Shown here: one piece after another, positions 11,992-23,589 of the stretch
Numbering within the stretch: the first letter of the stretch is position 1
Layout of the letters: each line of letters opens with the position of its first letter
NCBI RefSeq assembly: GCF_019279795.1
Contig: NC_056743.1
Span: forward strand, 1,780,647,966 to 1,780,711,965
DNA length: 64,000 nucleotides
From: Protopterus annectens
Taxonomy: Eukaryota > Chordata > Ceratodontiformes > Protopteridae
Reading direction: 5' to 3'
Program-made: the position numbers and the translations under genes
The notes under the pieces: model-generated
Databases searched by the model: none
The model's input: the letters and a program-made list of their open reading frames with translations, nothing else
Told to the model about the DNA's origin: nothing

Positions 11992-12360
11992 CTTCCATGC
12001 AGGACTAGGTTAGTCCTGCATGGAAGCAACCATTTAGGAGCAGGACGGCAGCGTGCCATGCATATTAATAAGACGCGCTGCCCAAGCTCCTAGGCCTACA
12101 TGGAGCGTGTAAGAGTGCAGGGGGTGTGTCTGAGAGCAGAGCTCTCAGACTAAACATGCCCCTACAATTTAAAACAGTAGAAAGGGGTATACAATGAGCG
12201 AGACCGCTCACAGGTGTCCGCATATCCCCACCAACAGTCCCCATTGTGTATAACAGCAACAGAATGTAGTAATAAAATGAAGAAACCCTATTTTTTTTTT
12301 TAAATCTGATTAAAGTTAACCATAGGTGCGCAGGTGTGCCCATCACTTAGCTATGGTTAA
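11992..12360. other. Chain of perfect hairpins (possible MITE or Harbinger end)
   Basis: A perfect 16-bp stem with a 3-nt loop is formed by cttccatgcaggacta (11992-12007) and its complement at 12011-12026. A longer imperfect stem (ggagcag ... gctcc) spans about 12037-12091. A perfect 10-bp stem with a 3-nt loop lies at 12128-12150 (gtctgagagc). A 6-bp stem tgagcg/cgctca lies at 12195-12210, nested in an outer tatacaatg pairing that reaches 12252. A perfect 10-bp stem ttaaccatag occupies 12316-12325 and 12351-12360. No open frame is associated. Confidence 0.75.
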
Positions 12361-12417
12361 ATCAGCTTAAAGGGCTGAAGAGGATAACACGGAAGATATA
12401 TGCAAATAAAGTAGCAC

Positions 12418-12486
12418 AGCAATAGTGCAGTGGGCAGAGCATTCGCCTAACGAGCATGCATTCTTGTTTTGAGTCCCACTGCAGCA
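12418..12486 (+). mobile_element. tRNA-Val(AAC)-derived SINE head
   Basis: tagtgcagtgg matches the A-box consensus, followed by cattcgcctaacg, which closely resembles the anticodon arm of vertebrate tRNA-Val(AAC), and a B-box-like tgttttgagtccc. The arms gcagtggg and cccactgc are perfectly complementary. The mismatched acceptor end argues for a SINE head rather than a functional tRNA. Confidence 0.65.
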
Positions 12487-12599
12487 CATTCTATTTTACA
12501 TGGCAAAGCACGTTATGACCACTATTTTTGCTGCATAACCCACTAAATAACATATATTTATGAACTGGAGTACTGCAGTATATGCACATGTGAGGTGCC

Positions 12600-12990
12600 A
12601 GTTTCATAATGAACAAGGCACTAGTAAGCAGGTCTAAGCAAAAATAAGCAGTAGTAAGTATAATTAAGCACTAGTTAGTGGGCATAAGCCTGTTTGCATG
12701 GCAGTAAGCAATGCCAAAACTGGCTAAGCAATTCTAAAGCTAACTCTCTGTAAGCAGATGTAATGGCAGGTTAGCAGTGCTTACCATCACGCAAACCCAC
12801 TTACAACTGCTCACAAGTGCCTTAATCACTCTGTATCCAACGGCCCTTGGTCTGCCCATCAACAAAACAAGCAGCCATGCAGGTCTCGAACCCAGGACCC
12901 TATATTCCATAGTCCCAGTAGTTTTCCACCAAGCCATCACAGAATTACAGAAGAATGAGGTAGTAGTAAACATGTCTCCACCATAGTATA
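12600..12990 (-). mobile_element. tRNA-derived SINE, family S1
   Basis: On the minus strand the head (about 12945-12870) has an A-box tgatggcttggtggaaaac and a near-perfect B-box ctgggttcgagacc. The body reads through gtatccaacggcc and aagtgccttaatcactctg (plus strand), shared with copies at 17390-17720 and 33680-33960. The tail (12600-12760) is rich in gtaagca-type repeats. A target duplication was not identified. Confidence 0.75.
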
Positions 12991-13549
12991 ACCAAACTGA
13001 ACCTGTTGAAAGGCATCAGTATACAGTCATATGTGCCATAACCCACTCCATAACATAAATATGTGAACTGGAGTACAGCAGTAAGCCCAGAAGTGAGGTG
13101 CTATTGTAATAGTGTTGAAGTCCCCAATAAAACACAAGGACCCCACAGAGTGTACGTACACATCAGTCAGGGATACCAGGCATACATATAAGGTGTGATG
13201 AATAATAACACAATGCCAAAAAGGCATTAAAATGAAGGTCTTATGTATGCACAGGCCAGCATAGGAGGTGTGAGCAATGTGTAGACCAGCTAACTCTTTG
13301 TGCCCAGTGGTATACCCCTTTAAACAATGCCAACCTTAGGTAAGCAGGTTTGTCCATAGTTTAGCATTTTCAAAACTGGCCAATTATGGAAAAGTGTGAA
13401 AAATCGGCCCTACTTAAACCCAAGAGGTGGGAATACATCTCATAACTGGTTGTAGCTTCCCCTTGCAGGCACTATGACAGTAAGGGGAGAAGGAGTGAGC
13501 CTTCCGGGTGCAGCACTGGTGCATCCAGGAGTCCAAGGTCATGGCAGGT
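12991..13549. other. Unassigned sequence upstream of Myb copy C
   Basis: No gene is recognised. 13025-13080 repeats the cataacccactNNataacata block seen at 12533, hinting at a partial duplication around the S1 SINE. Sequence from about 13430 looks exon-like (higher GC, ccccttgcagg acceptor near 13460) and may be an earlier exon of Myb copy C. Confidence 0.35.
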
Positions 13550-13938
13550 CTGCTAGTTAAAGACCATGCACAGAGACTGCTGCAGGGCCAGTACCAGGGC
13601 TCCTAATATAAGGTGGAGGCCTGGGACCATCTCGCCCATGACCTCACCAGTGCCACTGGCATACCCTGAACTGATGAGCAGGTCAGGCACCACTATGCTG
13701 ACCTGAAGCAGCGGAAGGGGGACCTCTTGGAGGATTGGCTCCAAGAGGCTAGAGCATCAGGGGATGTTCCAGATGTGTGAAAGTATCACCCCAGTATGTG
13801 CATAATAAGTACTAGCTCAGGTATATCATGGACAAGTATGGCTAAATATTCCTCTTATGTCCTCCACAGATGCAACGGAGTGGGCCGTGAATCAGGAGGA
13901 CCACATCTGCCGCCTGGCACGGTTGGGATGCTAGGCAG
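13550..13938 (+). pseudogene. Myb/SANT-like domain pseudogene, copy C (first exons)
   Basis: 13550-13780 is 77 codons reading LVKDHAQRLLQGQYQGS, stop at 13604, YKVEAWDHLAHDLTSATG, stop at 13667, TDEQVRHHYADLKQRKGDLL and a terminal TGA. The spacing of the tryptophan, the T-x-E-Q-V-R block and the D-L-K block is that of a Myb/SANT-like DNA-binding domain as found in Harbinger partner proteins. A likely second exon (13870-13938, about 69 bp) follows acceptor cctccacag and encodes NQEDHICRLARLG. Copy C is not closely similar to copies A and B, so it represents a different family. Two in-frame stops in a conserved domain make it a pseudogene. Confidence 0.7.
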
Positions 13939-14119
13939 GTCAGTAATATTCATGCTTTTACTGACATAGGAAATAAAAATAAAAGTAGTAGTAAATTAAT
14001 TGCTAGTATAAAACCTGTATTGTTCAAGGCAAGTACTGCATACATTAGAGAATATGGCAGGAAGAGTCTCATATTGTTTGTATGGCAATAAAAGTGTAAT
14101 ATCCTGACAAAACAAGTCT

Positions 14120-15830
14120 AACTGCTAGACTGCATGTGTATATTCTGGTATCATATGGTAATGTAGATTTGCAATCATGTAATAGTACTGTAATATAAGC
14201 ACTGTTACCCACATCATGCACCATAACTTGAATGTGTAGGAATGCCTGTATATGACAGGTGTAATCCCCAGAGGCCATTTAGTACAACTGAGAGACACAT
14301 AGTAAACAGGGAAAATGCAGACAACAAAAACCGAGTAGCACATGCAACTGAGATGTAAACTGTTGTTTTTTTTAACACACATAGCCATGGCTCGAATCCT
14401 GCCAGTGGTAGCAGTCTGCATACACAATCATACCCCACAACTGTACAGATATATCCAGAATGTCTATTAAAGTGGCCCATATCTCCTGCCTATCAACCTG
14501 CCCCCCCTGGAAAATCAGCAGGATGATCCCAGACATATAGGCAGTAAACAGGAAATACAACTGATTGACACTCATCTATGACAACAAACCTGGTAAACTA
14601 GCAACTCCCCAATACCTTATGTGACTAAGAAGCCATGTATGTCCCATTTACACCCCAATTTGTTAAGCTGTGGTCAGAGTGTGTACAGTAACAGAGTGAG
14701 CTGTATGTGCATAATAGTAATGTGGAACCTGGTACTGTGTGTGTGAACATTAAGGTAGTGCTAATAAACATTCCTCCCACTGGTCTGTCAGATACCAACA
14801 GTTTGCCCAGAAATACAAGAATGATATGCAGTTGCTCTGAATAATGAGGTATTACACATCACTGTCAGCCACACTGTCCTACAACATATAACTGTCTAGC
14901 AAATCTGTATAAAAGTGTTGTTATACAAGGTCAGAATGCAAAAGCACAGGGGATTAATAAGACAGAAAGCAGATAGGAGATATACAGCAATATCTATATA
15001 GCAGACACAACTGTGATGGACAGTGTTTAAGTTGTAGCGGACACAGCCAAGATCTGAATCCTGGGAGTGGAATTAGACTGCATACAGATTCATACCCGAC
15101 AACTGTACACATGAGGCCAGAATGTCCAGTATATGTGCCCATATCTGATGCCTGTCCCCCTGACCCACTGGTAAGTCTGTGGGATGATCCCAGATGTGTA
15201 GCCAGCAAACAAGGAATACAACTGATTGTCAACGATCATGAGGACACACCTGTCACTGTAGCAACCCTACAAAACTGCAAGGAGAGTAATATTTCAAGTA
15301 TGTCCTATCTACACTCCCATGTTGTCAAGCTGTGACCAGAGTGTGTACAGTAACAGAGTGAGATGTATGTGCATAGTACTAATGTGTAATCTGGAACTTT
15401 GTGTGGCAACAGTCGGGTAATGCTAACAAACATTGTTTCCACAGGTACGTTGGATACGAACACTGTGCTGAGAAATACAGACCAATATAACCTGTACTGG
15501 CACTGTCCACCCTGGTATTGTAGGAGATTGTGAATGTTGCAGTTACTCTGAATAATAAAGTATCACTGGTCACTGTCACCCACACTGTGCTACATAATAT
15601 AACTGTGTAGGAAAGCATGTATATGTGTGTGTCAGGTCACTAAAGGTGGAAGAGGGCAATATTCTAGATATGTCCAGGCACACCAGCATGTGGTCAACAC
15701 ATGGCCGGAGTCTGTGCAGAAAGAGTTGGATAGCATAGTGCAAAACATCAACCCAGAATTTGGGCATAAGTGTACAGTCAGTGTTAACAAACATTCACTC
15801 CACAGGTATACCAGGTAAGAGGTGTAAACT
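14120..15830. repeat. Tandem direct repeat, ~650-710 bp units (about 2.5 copies)
   Basis: Equivalent points are 14172, 14828 and 15539 (gcaRttNctNtgaataat type start), giving periods of about 656 and 711 bp. Each unit carries a minus-strand tRNA-like B-box (for example ggcaggattcgagcc near 14397), the block gaatgtctattaaag/gaatgtccagtatatg, gtgtgtacagtaacagag, and ends in an intron-like pyrimidine-CAG (ccacag at 15442 and 15803). Unit 3 is shortened. The array sits between Myb copy C exons and may be its expanded intron. Confidence 0.75.
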
Positions 15831-16330
15831 GCAGGTAAACCCGGTTCATGTGTAATGATGTCGACAGCCATATCACTGTCCAATATAGGTCTATAGGGCA
15901 GTGTAGTAAGACTTGTAAGGTACAGATAACAGCACTGACTAGGAAAGTAATGTGGAGTACAGGACTATACTACTTGTTAATTGACATCTTTCTCTCTCCC
16001 CACCTTATCTCCAACAGTAACCAACATACCCACCCCAGCTGGTATGTACTGACTCTGATAATGTCCAATTGTTTGATAAATATTTTAATGGTTCCCATGC
16101 ATGTGCCATATTGAATTATACCAACATTGTCGCCATGGTGCCATCAACATATCTGCATGTTGTTCGTATTACCACTGTGTTCCCATATATGCATGTGTTT
16201 TGTTTGCTATGCAACTGCTCCATATCTGGTGTTTGGGCTAATGGAAATATCTATGCATGCTGTTATACCTAACCCTGGAATGTGTTGACTATTACTAACA
16301 AATATATGATGCTGAAATCTAAACACTATA
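15831..16330. other. Unassigned sequence between tandem units and Pro-rich exon
   Basis: No gene, repeat family or hairpin is recognised here. It lies inside the inferred intron of Myb copy C. Confidence 0.3.
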
Positions 16331-16607
16331 GCACGCTTGGGAAGGCCGGTCCCAGCAGACCCACTTGTCCCATCTCAACTGGCCGAGGCACCGGGCACCA
16401 GCATGTCTGGGGCCCAACCTCATACCCCCTTTTCCATTGGTCCTGCACCACCTTTGGGTGGAACCACCTCAGGGAATGGGGCTTGCCCCCACCTGGGAGT
16501 GGGCACAGAAAGGCATCTGCACCCATCGCCAGGCAGGGTCATGGTGCATAGAGCGATCAATGAGCAGTTCTGTGATCTACGCCAGCTTGAGGGCCACGTG
16601 TCATGAT
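16331..16607 (+). pseudogene. Pro/Gly-rich coding block, possible last exon of Myb copy C
   Basis: An open block ends in TGA at about 16607 and translates to a Pro/Ser/Gly-rich segment (LAEAPGTSMSGAQPHTP, FSIGPAPPLGGTTSG) followed by NEQFCDLRQLEGHVS. Myb partner proteins of Harbinger elements commonly have a low-complexity region and a short helical C-terminus after the SANT domain. The assignment rests on position, orientation and composition, not homology. GC content is higher than in the flanks. Confidence 0.4.
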
Positions 16608-17390
16608 TAAAGAGTCAGCCTGGCTCTGTGACTCAGCCCACAGCACAGCTATCTTCAGGGCTGTGAAGGTGCAGTGGTGACTGCCCATGCGTGGGGACCT
16701 CAGTCCCACTGTTACCACTAGGGGGCTCGTGGGTTTCCAATATCCCAAAACCCCTCCCTATCAAGGTGTTTACCTCCCACGTGTATCATATACCCCCCCT
16801 GTTTACGTCTTGTGTGTCTTGTCTGTTAATCTACCCAACCTACCTCCTAAAATATACCTACTACCCCTCCCCAACATCCCACTCTTACCTGGAAAAAGAA
16901 AAAAAAGGGCAATCTGTTCCCACAAAAAAAAAATCACGCCCCATACATAGCTGGCCATTTCACACACGTGTCCACTGGACACATGTAATCTGGTCTAATA
17001 GGCATCACAACTTGACTAAAACGAAAAAAAGGAACAAACTTATGAAATTCAAAACAGCCAAAAAACACGCCAGGCCAGCTGTAAGTAAAGTAAGCGCTTT
17101 CATTTGATTCATAAGCAAACTTCATCAGACAAAACAATAATCACACCAGGCATCACAACTTATTATTGCTGTCCTCACCCCTTTCCCAGGGGTTTGCATG
17201 TCCAGATCGACCTCCAAATTTAGTGTATATGCACAGTTGTTGCTGTAGAAGAAATGGGCAGCTATGTACCTTCCCTACACCCTTCCTGCGTATCCCTAGC
17301 TATTTTCCCTGTCTTTCCCTGTTTGTGCCCCTTTTTCACCACTTTCCTATCAACCCTTTTTTTCTTTTCTTTCAAAGAAATTAGCATGGA
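16608..17390. repeat. Dispersed repeat, copy 2 (family of 1-720)
   Basis: It is collinear with 61-720: gtgcagtggtgactgccc, tggggacctcagtccc, ccctcccNatcaaNgtgttt, the C-rich run near 16795, cccctttcccaggggttt, ccaaatttagtg and the pyrimidine tail at 17270-17370. The copy is interrupted by a 135-bp insertion with its own target duplication (17014-17148). Confidence 0.65.
17014..17148 (-). mobile_element. PLE-tail insertion with hammerhead-like motif, 13-bp target duplication
   Basis: The insert is flanked by perfect copies of ggcatcacaactt (17001-17013 and 17149-17161). Read on the minus strand from 17130, it contains gtctgatgaagtttgc, a stem-loop and aaatgaaagcgctt, i.e. the CUGANGA and GAAA boxes of a hammerhead with one additional A after the first box. 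An A-rich tract lies at the opposite end (17014-17050). No coding sequence is present. This looks like the isolated 3' tail of a PLE, inserted by target-primed integration. Confidence 0.75.
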
Positions 17391-17720
17391 GGTAAGTGGG
17401 AGTAAACACTTTTAAGCAGCAGTAAGTGGGTCTAACCTGTTTGCATGGGGGTAAGCAATGCCTACACTGGTTAAGCAATTTTGAAGCTACCTGAGTATAA
17501 GAACCTGTAACCGGACGTTAGCAGTGTTTACATCTGCGCAAACACATGCAAACCTGCATACAACTGCTTTAAAGTGCCTTAGTCACTCTGTATCCAACGG
17601 CCCATGTTCTGCCCAGCAACAAAATAAACAGCCTCTGCAAGGCTCAAACCCAGGGACCTGCACACCATAGACAAAGTGATTTACCACTTAGCCATGCCAG
17701 ATACACATAAATATGATGTT
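17390..17720 (-). mobile_element. tRNA-derived SINE, family S1
   Basis: Minus-strand head: A-box tggcatggctaagtggtaaa (near 17700) and B-box cctgggtttgagcc (near 17650). Body and gtaagca-type tail match the 12600-12990 copy (gtatccaacggccca, aagtgccttagtcactctg). It directly follows the dispersed repeat, as the 722-905 copy does at the start of the window. Confidence 0.75.
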
Positions 17721-17828
17721 TTCAGAAACATATAATCCAGCCCAGTCATGCAACAGTACAGAGAATGTATACCGACATTTAAATGTATGTGTGTGTAAAT
17801 ATATTAATATCTAAACAAATACAACATA

Positions 17829-18232
<404 letters not shown>

Positions 18233-18643
18233 CTGGGACATAGTTATATATATGTAAGCAAATATATATATAGCTATACAGGTATATATGGCCATACATC
18301 TGTAGATAGTAATGGTAGATTAATAAAAACAAATATGTCCACATGCACCGTTAATGGGGTTGGGAGGCCCCAAACAATATACGTCTTATACGAATAGGCA
18401 TACCACCCCACAGTCAAACATGTCCACCCTGCAATACACTATCAAGTGTTCCAGATCCCATAACTAGGACCTGACACGACATGGGCACAAGATGTTAAGA
18501 GTACTACATCCCACCTGTATGATGTCAGGCTGGTATTGGTAACATATCATGCAGTACAGTCTGGCTCCCATAGGAAATGTAAAATGTTGAAGCTATCAAC
18601 ATCCCCAGGATACATATACACAGACACATATATGCAGATACAG

Positions 18644-18700
<57 letters not shown>

Positions 18701-20334
18701 TAGATAGATATAGATAGATATAGATATATATTTACATATATATAGATATACATGTGACTACACATACACATGCAGAAATATGTACAGTAAGATACACATG
18801 TAGAAGGAGCACACAATATGGAACAGCCACTATGCCTACAGTTACCACCTTAACAACTGGACATTGTATGGGCCACCCATACAAATGAAAATCATTGCCT
18901 GCAACATATACCCACAGAGAGGTCATAGGAAAAAACACCACACACAGGTTTGTAGAAATAGAAAAACTTTATTTGTGTACTATTTCAGTTCTATATGCCA
19001 TGTCATATAGCTGTTCAGACACTGACATCCATATAAACAGAGTAATGCAACTGTGAAACAGTTATACTAATATAGTAGTCTGAAAAGGTTCACAACTGTT
19101 GCTGTCCAGGCCACACCCTTTAAATTGTACAATAGTAAAGACAGACTGGGCCACAGGATACCAAACAATCAACAGTAAGTAATGCAGGTGTATAGTTCAG
19201 CAGTCTCTATCTACACTCTGTACAAAATCACTAGGTGGTGAAGAGTTCAGTTGACCAAATGGGATGTAACTGTTACATAACAAGGCATACCTGACACCAT
19301 CACAAGCACACTGACAAACAGAACAGTCTGTATGGCAGGAGGCAGTAGGCTTGCATTAACCCAATTTTTGTAAGTAATGTAAATATAGATGAAGTATGCG
19401 GTACTGTACATTCAGATACCTTAAGGCAGCTCACCCCTGATACCCCCACATTTTGTAACAGCCTAGGTCATTTATGGTGCACACCCCCTAGACTCAATAA
19501 TACAGGGCCATATACCACTGTTACATACACTAGCCTCTGGAGTGCATAAGGGCACACATGTATTGTTTAGGTGAAGCCCACAAATATATGGCCCCAGCCC
19601 CATCGTATGTGTGGGGGATACAACAACAGTGGACTGATGGCTGCTAGCAATGGCAGTGTGATATACTCACAGCCCACTACAGTACAACCCGTGACAGCAT
19701 GTCATATGTGCAAAGCTTGGTATGTAGGTGGAGGACAGAGGCTGGAACACAGGCCCATATGTGGAAAACTGTTGCCATACACTAAACAAGTCACTGGTGT
19801 TACAGGATAGTCTGCAACATACCCTTAGTTAGGGAATTGAGGTTAGAAACATAAATGGATGTAGCCATGTACTGATAGCACTCAACGCACACACTGCCAG
19901 TGAAATATCTGACACAGGACCTGTGTGGTGGACAGACAGAACATGATAGGCACACCTCTGGCCACCAAAAGGATGGGCTCACAGTTGAGAGCTATGAATA
20001 CAGACTGCATTCCAAGGTAAACTAGTATGTCCACACACACCCTGTAACACCAGTACTATACAAAGCATAACACAACTCTACTCACGATCTGTCTGTATTT
20101 CTGGAACCTCATATAAATATGTAGCTGGCCTGAGTTTGCCGGTTCTCCTGTATGAGGTATTGCTATCTGCTGTCTGCAACACTGATGCCCGCACACAGGA
20201 AGGATGTCCATCACACAGAAAAGGTAAAGGGACCACACCCACATGATGTAGGGATTTATAGTAGGTGGTTGCCATGACAGTGGTAATTGGAAGTACTACA
20301 CAGCAAACTGCATGCAGTTAGCAAGTGTAGGACA
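18233..20334. other. Unassigned stretch, no recognised gene
   Basis: The stretch contains a second TA/GATA tract (18649-18750) and otherwise medium-GC sequence rich in acatatgt-like words. A minus-strand AATAAA-type signal is possible near 18967-18973 (aactttattt). Nothing here translates into a recognised domain on either strand. Confidence 0.35.
18649..18750. repeat. (TA)n with GATA-rich end
   Basis: TA run from 18649 to about 18698, followed by GATA/TAGATA repeats to about 18750. Confidence 0.9.
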
Positions 20335-20440
20335 CTGACTGGTGCAGAGGCCATCACCTGATCAAGTGCATCACCTACTAAAGCCAGACTTCAATCTATT
20401 CAAAGCAGCTCAATCCATTTACTGGAGAGAGGGGGGGATA

Positions 20441-20444
20441 GAAA

Positions 20445-20504
<60 letters not shown>

Positions 20505-20505
20505 G
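20441..20505. repeat. (GAAA)n microsatellite, unit 1
   Basis: About 15 GAAA units, repeated almost identically in unit 2 (22814-22877). It is preceded by a short G run. Confidence 0.95.
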
Positions 20506-21172
20506 GAAGCGGAAAAAAATAAATAAAGCTCATCACACTAACAGCTGAAGATGCAGGCATTTAGCTAGATGCCAGTCATAAAGACATCATTCCCACAACA
20601 GGTATGTGAAATATATGTACATATATTAGAATGTAGTACCTGGTCCATTATAATGGGATAGATGATGTGGAATGAGTTATATGTGCCATCAGGCGTTGTT
20701 TTGATGATGTTCAACTGAACAACTGCTATAGACAATAGTGTCTGTCCCTGTGGGTTGTGGGCCATAGCTGTTAACTGTGCAGGTCAGCACTGACAGACAA
20801 GATGTAAGCCATCATAGTGTGTGTTGTGTAATGGGAAGTATGCATATTACATGGCCAATAGCTGGTGGGGGAAGTAATGCCATTATGATGGACATGTGGG
20901 ATCCAAGGTCCACCACTGGCAGGATACTCAGGTGAATCTGTAATGTAGCATGCCGGAATGCCATAGGTGTATAATAGGGTTACCTGCAATCAGGTCCCAC
21001 ATATACCCCATTAATGTCAGGCCATGTCCATATGTGGCACCTGTCTGTGTTGTAGCAAGGCAGAACAGTGCAGCTGTGCAGGAAGGTGTTGTGAGATTGT
21101 AGAACTGATGTCTGAATGTATCCCACATATAGGTATGCATATGTGTACATATGTCATATATATAATATATAA

Positions 21173-21173
<1 letters not shown>

Positions 21174-21224
<51 letters not shown>
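21174..21224. repeat. (TA)n microsatellite, unit 1
   Basis: About 25 TA units, slightly longer than its counterpart at 23545-23586; this accounts for most of the length difference between the two units. Confidence 0.95.
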
Positions 21225-21230
<6 letters not shown>

Positions 21231-22514
21231 CAGCATGTATGTCCAGAAATATACATATACCCATGTGTAGACATATATATGTGCACATATATCTGACATC
21301 ACATATATCTACACACATATATAGATATATACCTATATGCACATGTCTACATATGTACAAATACACACACAAACATATATGTATGTAAAGACATGTCCCC
21401 TATATCACTACCACAGTGCTGTGTACTATGTGTGAGGCAGCAGCACACATAGCAATACACACAGATATCTATAGCTGGCAGTGTGTGCACCATGGATGGG
21501 TATGTCACATGTTAGTCCCTTCTTGGAACCACATTGCCCCCATCCGTGAAGTATGCAATTGGAATATGGGGAAGTATGACAGATACACATGTAAAGGTGG
21601 TCAGGATTGGCAGATATAGAGAACAGTCTACAGGGGTGGTATGTGAAACATGTGGTGGGTAATCACTGTGGATGGTGTGTGTGGTCTGTGATGTGGATGC
21701 CCCATGGTACCCAATATGGGCGCAATGGGAACAAGCCTCCCACCAACTGCCACTCACAACAGCAGTCCACATCCTGAAGGTGCCTGGTCTGGAGGTTGAG
21801 CAGGAGGAGCATGCTGGCCATGTGAATGTGTACTGGGTGCCTCAGACTGATGTAGCACATCCCTCATGTATCTGAGAAGCCCAGTATGGAACAGACCCTA
21901 GACCTGGGCTCAGGGGACGGAAACATGTGGGTGTGTGCCCTGAGGGGGGGGGGGGTCAACATCCCCTGGGTGGTTCCACCTGATGGTTTTACTGTAACAG
22001 TACATGAGGAGGCCCCAGGTTGGCACACACATGTGATGTGGCCAGGTATCATGGGCAGATGGGTGTGGAGAGGTGGATCGGCTGGCCAACAGAGCATATA
22101 CATGTTATTGTGACACTGTTATAGAACATATGTTGGTAGTAATAGTCTACACAATCCCGGTACATGTCCAATAGCATGCATAGATATCCCCAATAACACA
22201 GACTGTCAGATGTGCAGCAATCTCAGAGCAGCCATACCACTGGCATATATGTAACCGTAATGGCCCTGACAATGTCATGCAGGTGAATAGTCTGTAACAG
22301 GCCTGCAATGATAGTGTCCGCACTGGGGACATGGCTACAATCACATAGCAGAAGGCGTGGTACAATACAAAATCTGTCTAAACGGTAGTTAAGCTGTAGC
22401 CATACCTAATGAGTTGTGTGTACTGTCTGTTGAAGCTGATATGGTGGGGGGTGACAGAGATGTGTATTATGAAACTGTTTCCATCTTTAAGTCTTTCAGT
22501 CAAGATGTCACACA

Positions 22515-22707
22515 GCAGGTTACCTGTGTATTCGGCGGATGAAAATGAGGTCATCATCAACCACCTGGTACAGCACTACTAGGTGCTCTTTGGCAGGACA
22601 GACCATGAGCAGCAAGAGTGAACCACCCTGTGGAATGATCTAGTCCACAGCGTCAATGATGGCCTGCATAACCACAGTTGTGAGCAGGTCCAGCATCATT
22701 GCAGTGA
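22515..22707 (+). pseudogene. Duplicated partial Myb/SANT exon (in unit 1)
   Basis: It repeats the start of the copy B exon at 24880-25067: ADENEVIINHLVQHY, the same in-frame TAG (22580-22582), LFGRTDHEQQE and HSVNDGLHNHS. It is cut at the duplication junction after the codons for QVQHHCSD. The shared stop codon shows that the gene was already inactive before the duplication. It is a by-product of the tandem duplication, not a separate gene. Confidence 0.85.
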
Positions 22708-22813
22708 CTGATTGGTGCAGAGGCCATCACCTGATCAAGTGCATCACCTACTAAAGCCAGACTTCAATCTATTCAAAGCAGCTCAATCCATTTACTGGAG
22801 AGAGGGGGGGATA

Positions 22814-22817
22814 GAAA

Positions 22818-22877
<60 letters not shown>
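22814..22877. repeat. (GAAA)n microsatellite, unit 2
   Basis: Counterpart of 20441-20505 with nearly the same number of units, consistent with a recent duplication. Confidence 0.95.
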
Positions 22878-23543
22878 GGAAGCGGAAAAAAATAAATAAA
22901 GCTCATCACACTAACAGCTGAAGATGCAGGCATTTAGCTAGATGCCAGTCATAAAGACATCATTCCCACAACAGGTATGTGAAATATATGTACATATATT
23001 AGAATGTAGTACCTGGTCCATCATAATGGGATAGATGATGTGGAATGAGTTATATGTGCCATCAGGCGTTGTTTTGATGATGTTCAACTGAACAACTGCT
23101 ATGGACAATAGTGTCTGTCCCTGTGGGTTGTGGGCCATAGCTTTTAACTGTGCAGGTCAGCACTGACAGACAAGATGTAAGCCATCATAGGGTGTTGTGT
23201 AATGGGAAGTATGCATATTACATGGCCAATAGCTGGTGGGGGAAGTAATGCCATTATGATGGGCATGTGGGATCCAAGGTCCACCACTGGCAGGATACTC
23301 AGGTGAATCTGTAATGTAGCATGCCGGAATGCCATACGTGTATAATAGGGTTACCTGCAATCAGGTCCCACATATACCCCATTAATGTCAGGCCATGTCC
23401 ATATGTGGCACCTGTCTGTGTTGTAGCAAGGCAGAACAGTGCAGCTGTGCAGGAAGGTGTTGTGAGATTGTAGAGCTGATGTCTGAATGTACCCCACATA
23501 TAGGTATGCATATGTGTACATATGTCATATATATAATATATAA

Positions 23544-23544
<1 letters not shown>

Positions 23545-23586
<42 letters not shown>
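23545..23586. repeat. (TA)n microsatellite, unit 2
   Basis: Counterpart of 21174-21224, shorter by several units. Confidence 0.95.

Positions 23587-23589
<3 letters not shown>

Larger units (their letters stand above)
20335..22707. repeat. Tandem segmental duplication, unit 1 (2373 bp)
   Basis: It is a near-identical direct copy of 22708-25067. Corresponding points are offset by 2373 bp at the start and 2360 bp at the end; the change comes mainly from TA-array length. By eye the units differ at about 1-2% of sites. The unit contains a GAAA array (20441-20505), a TA array (21174-21224), non-coding sequence and, at its end, the first part of the Myb exon. The junction at 22707/22708 shows only about 1 nt of shared sequence between the joined ends. 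Confidence 0.95.

Noticed and set aside
12418..12486. Functional tRNA-Val gene
   Set aside because: A-box and anticodon arm are convincing but the B-box is mutated and the acceptor stem does not pair; read as a SINE head.
16691..17107. 138-codon open frame
   Set aside because: It crosses the boundary of the 135-bp PLE-tail insertion and a dispersed repeat, so it cannot be an ancient coding unit.
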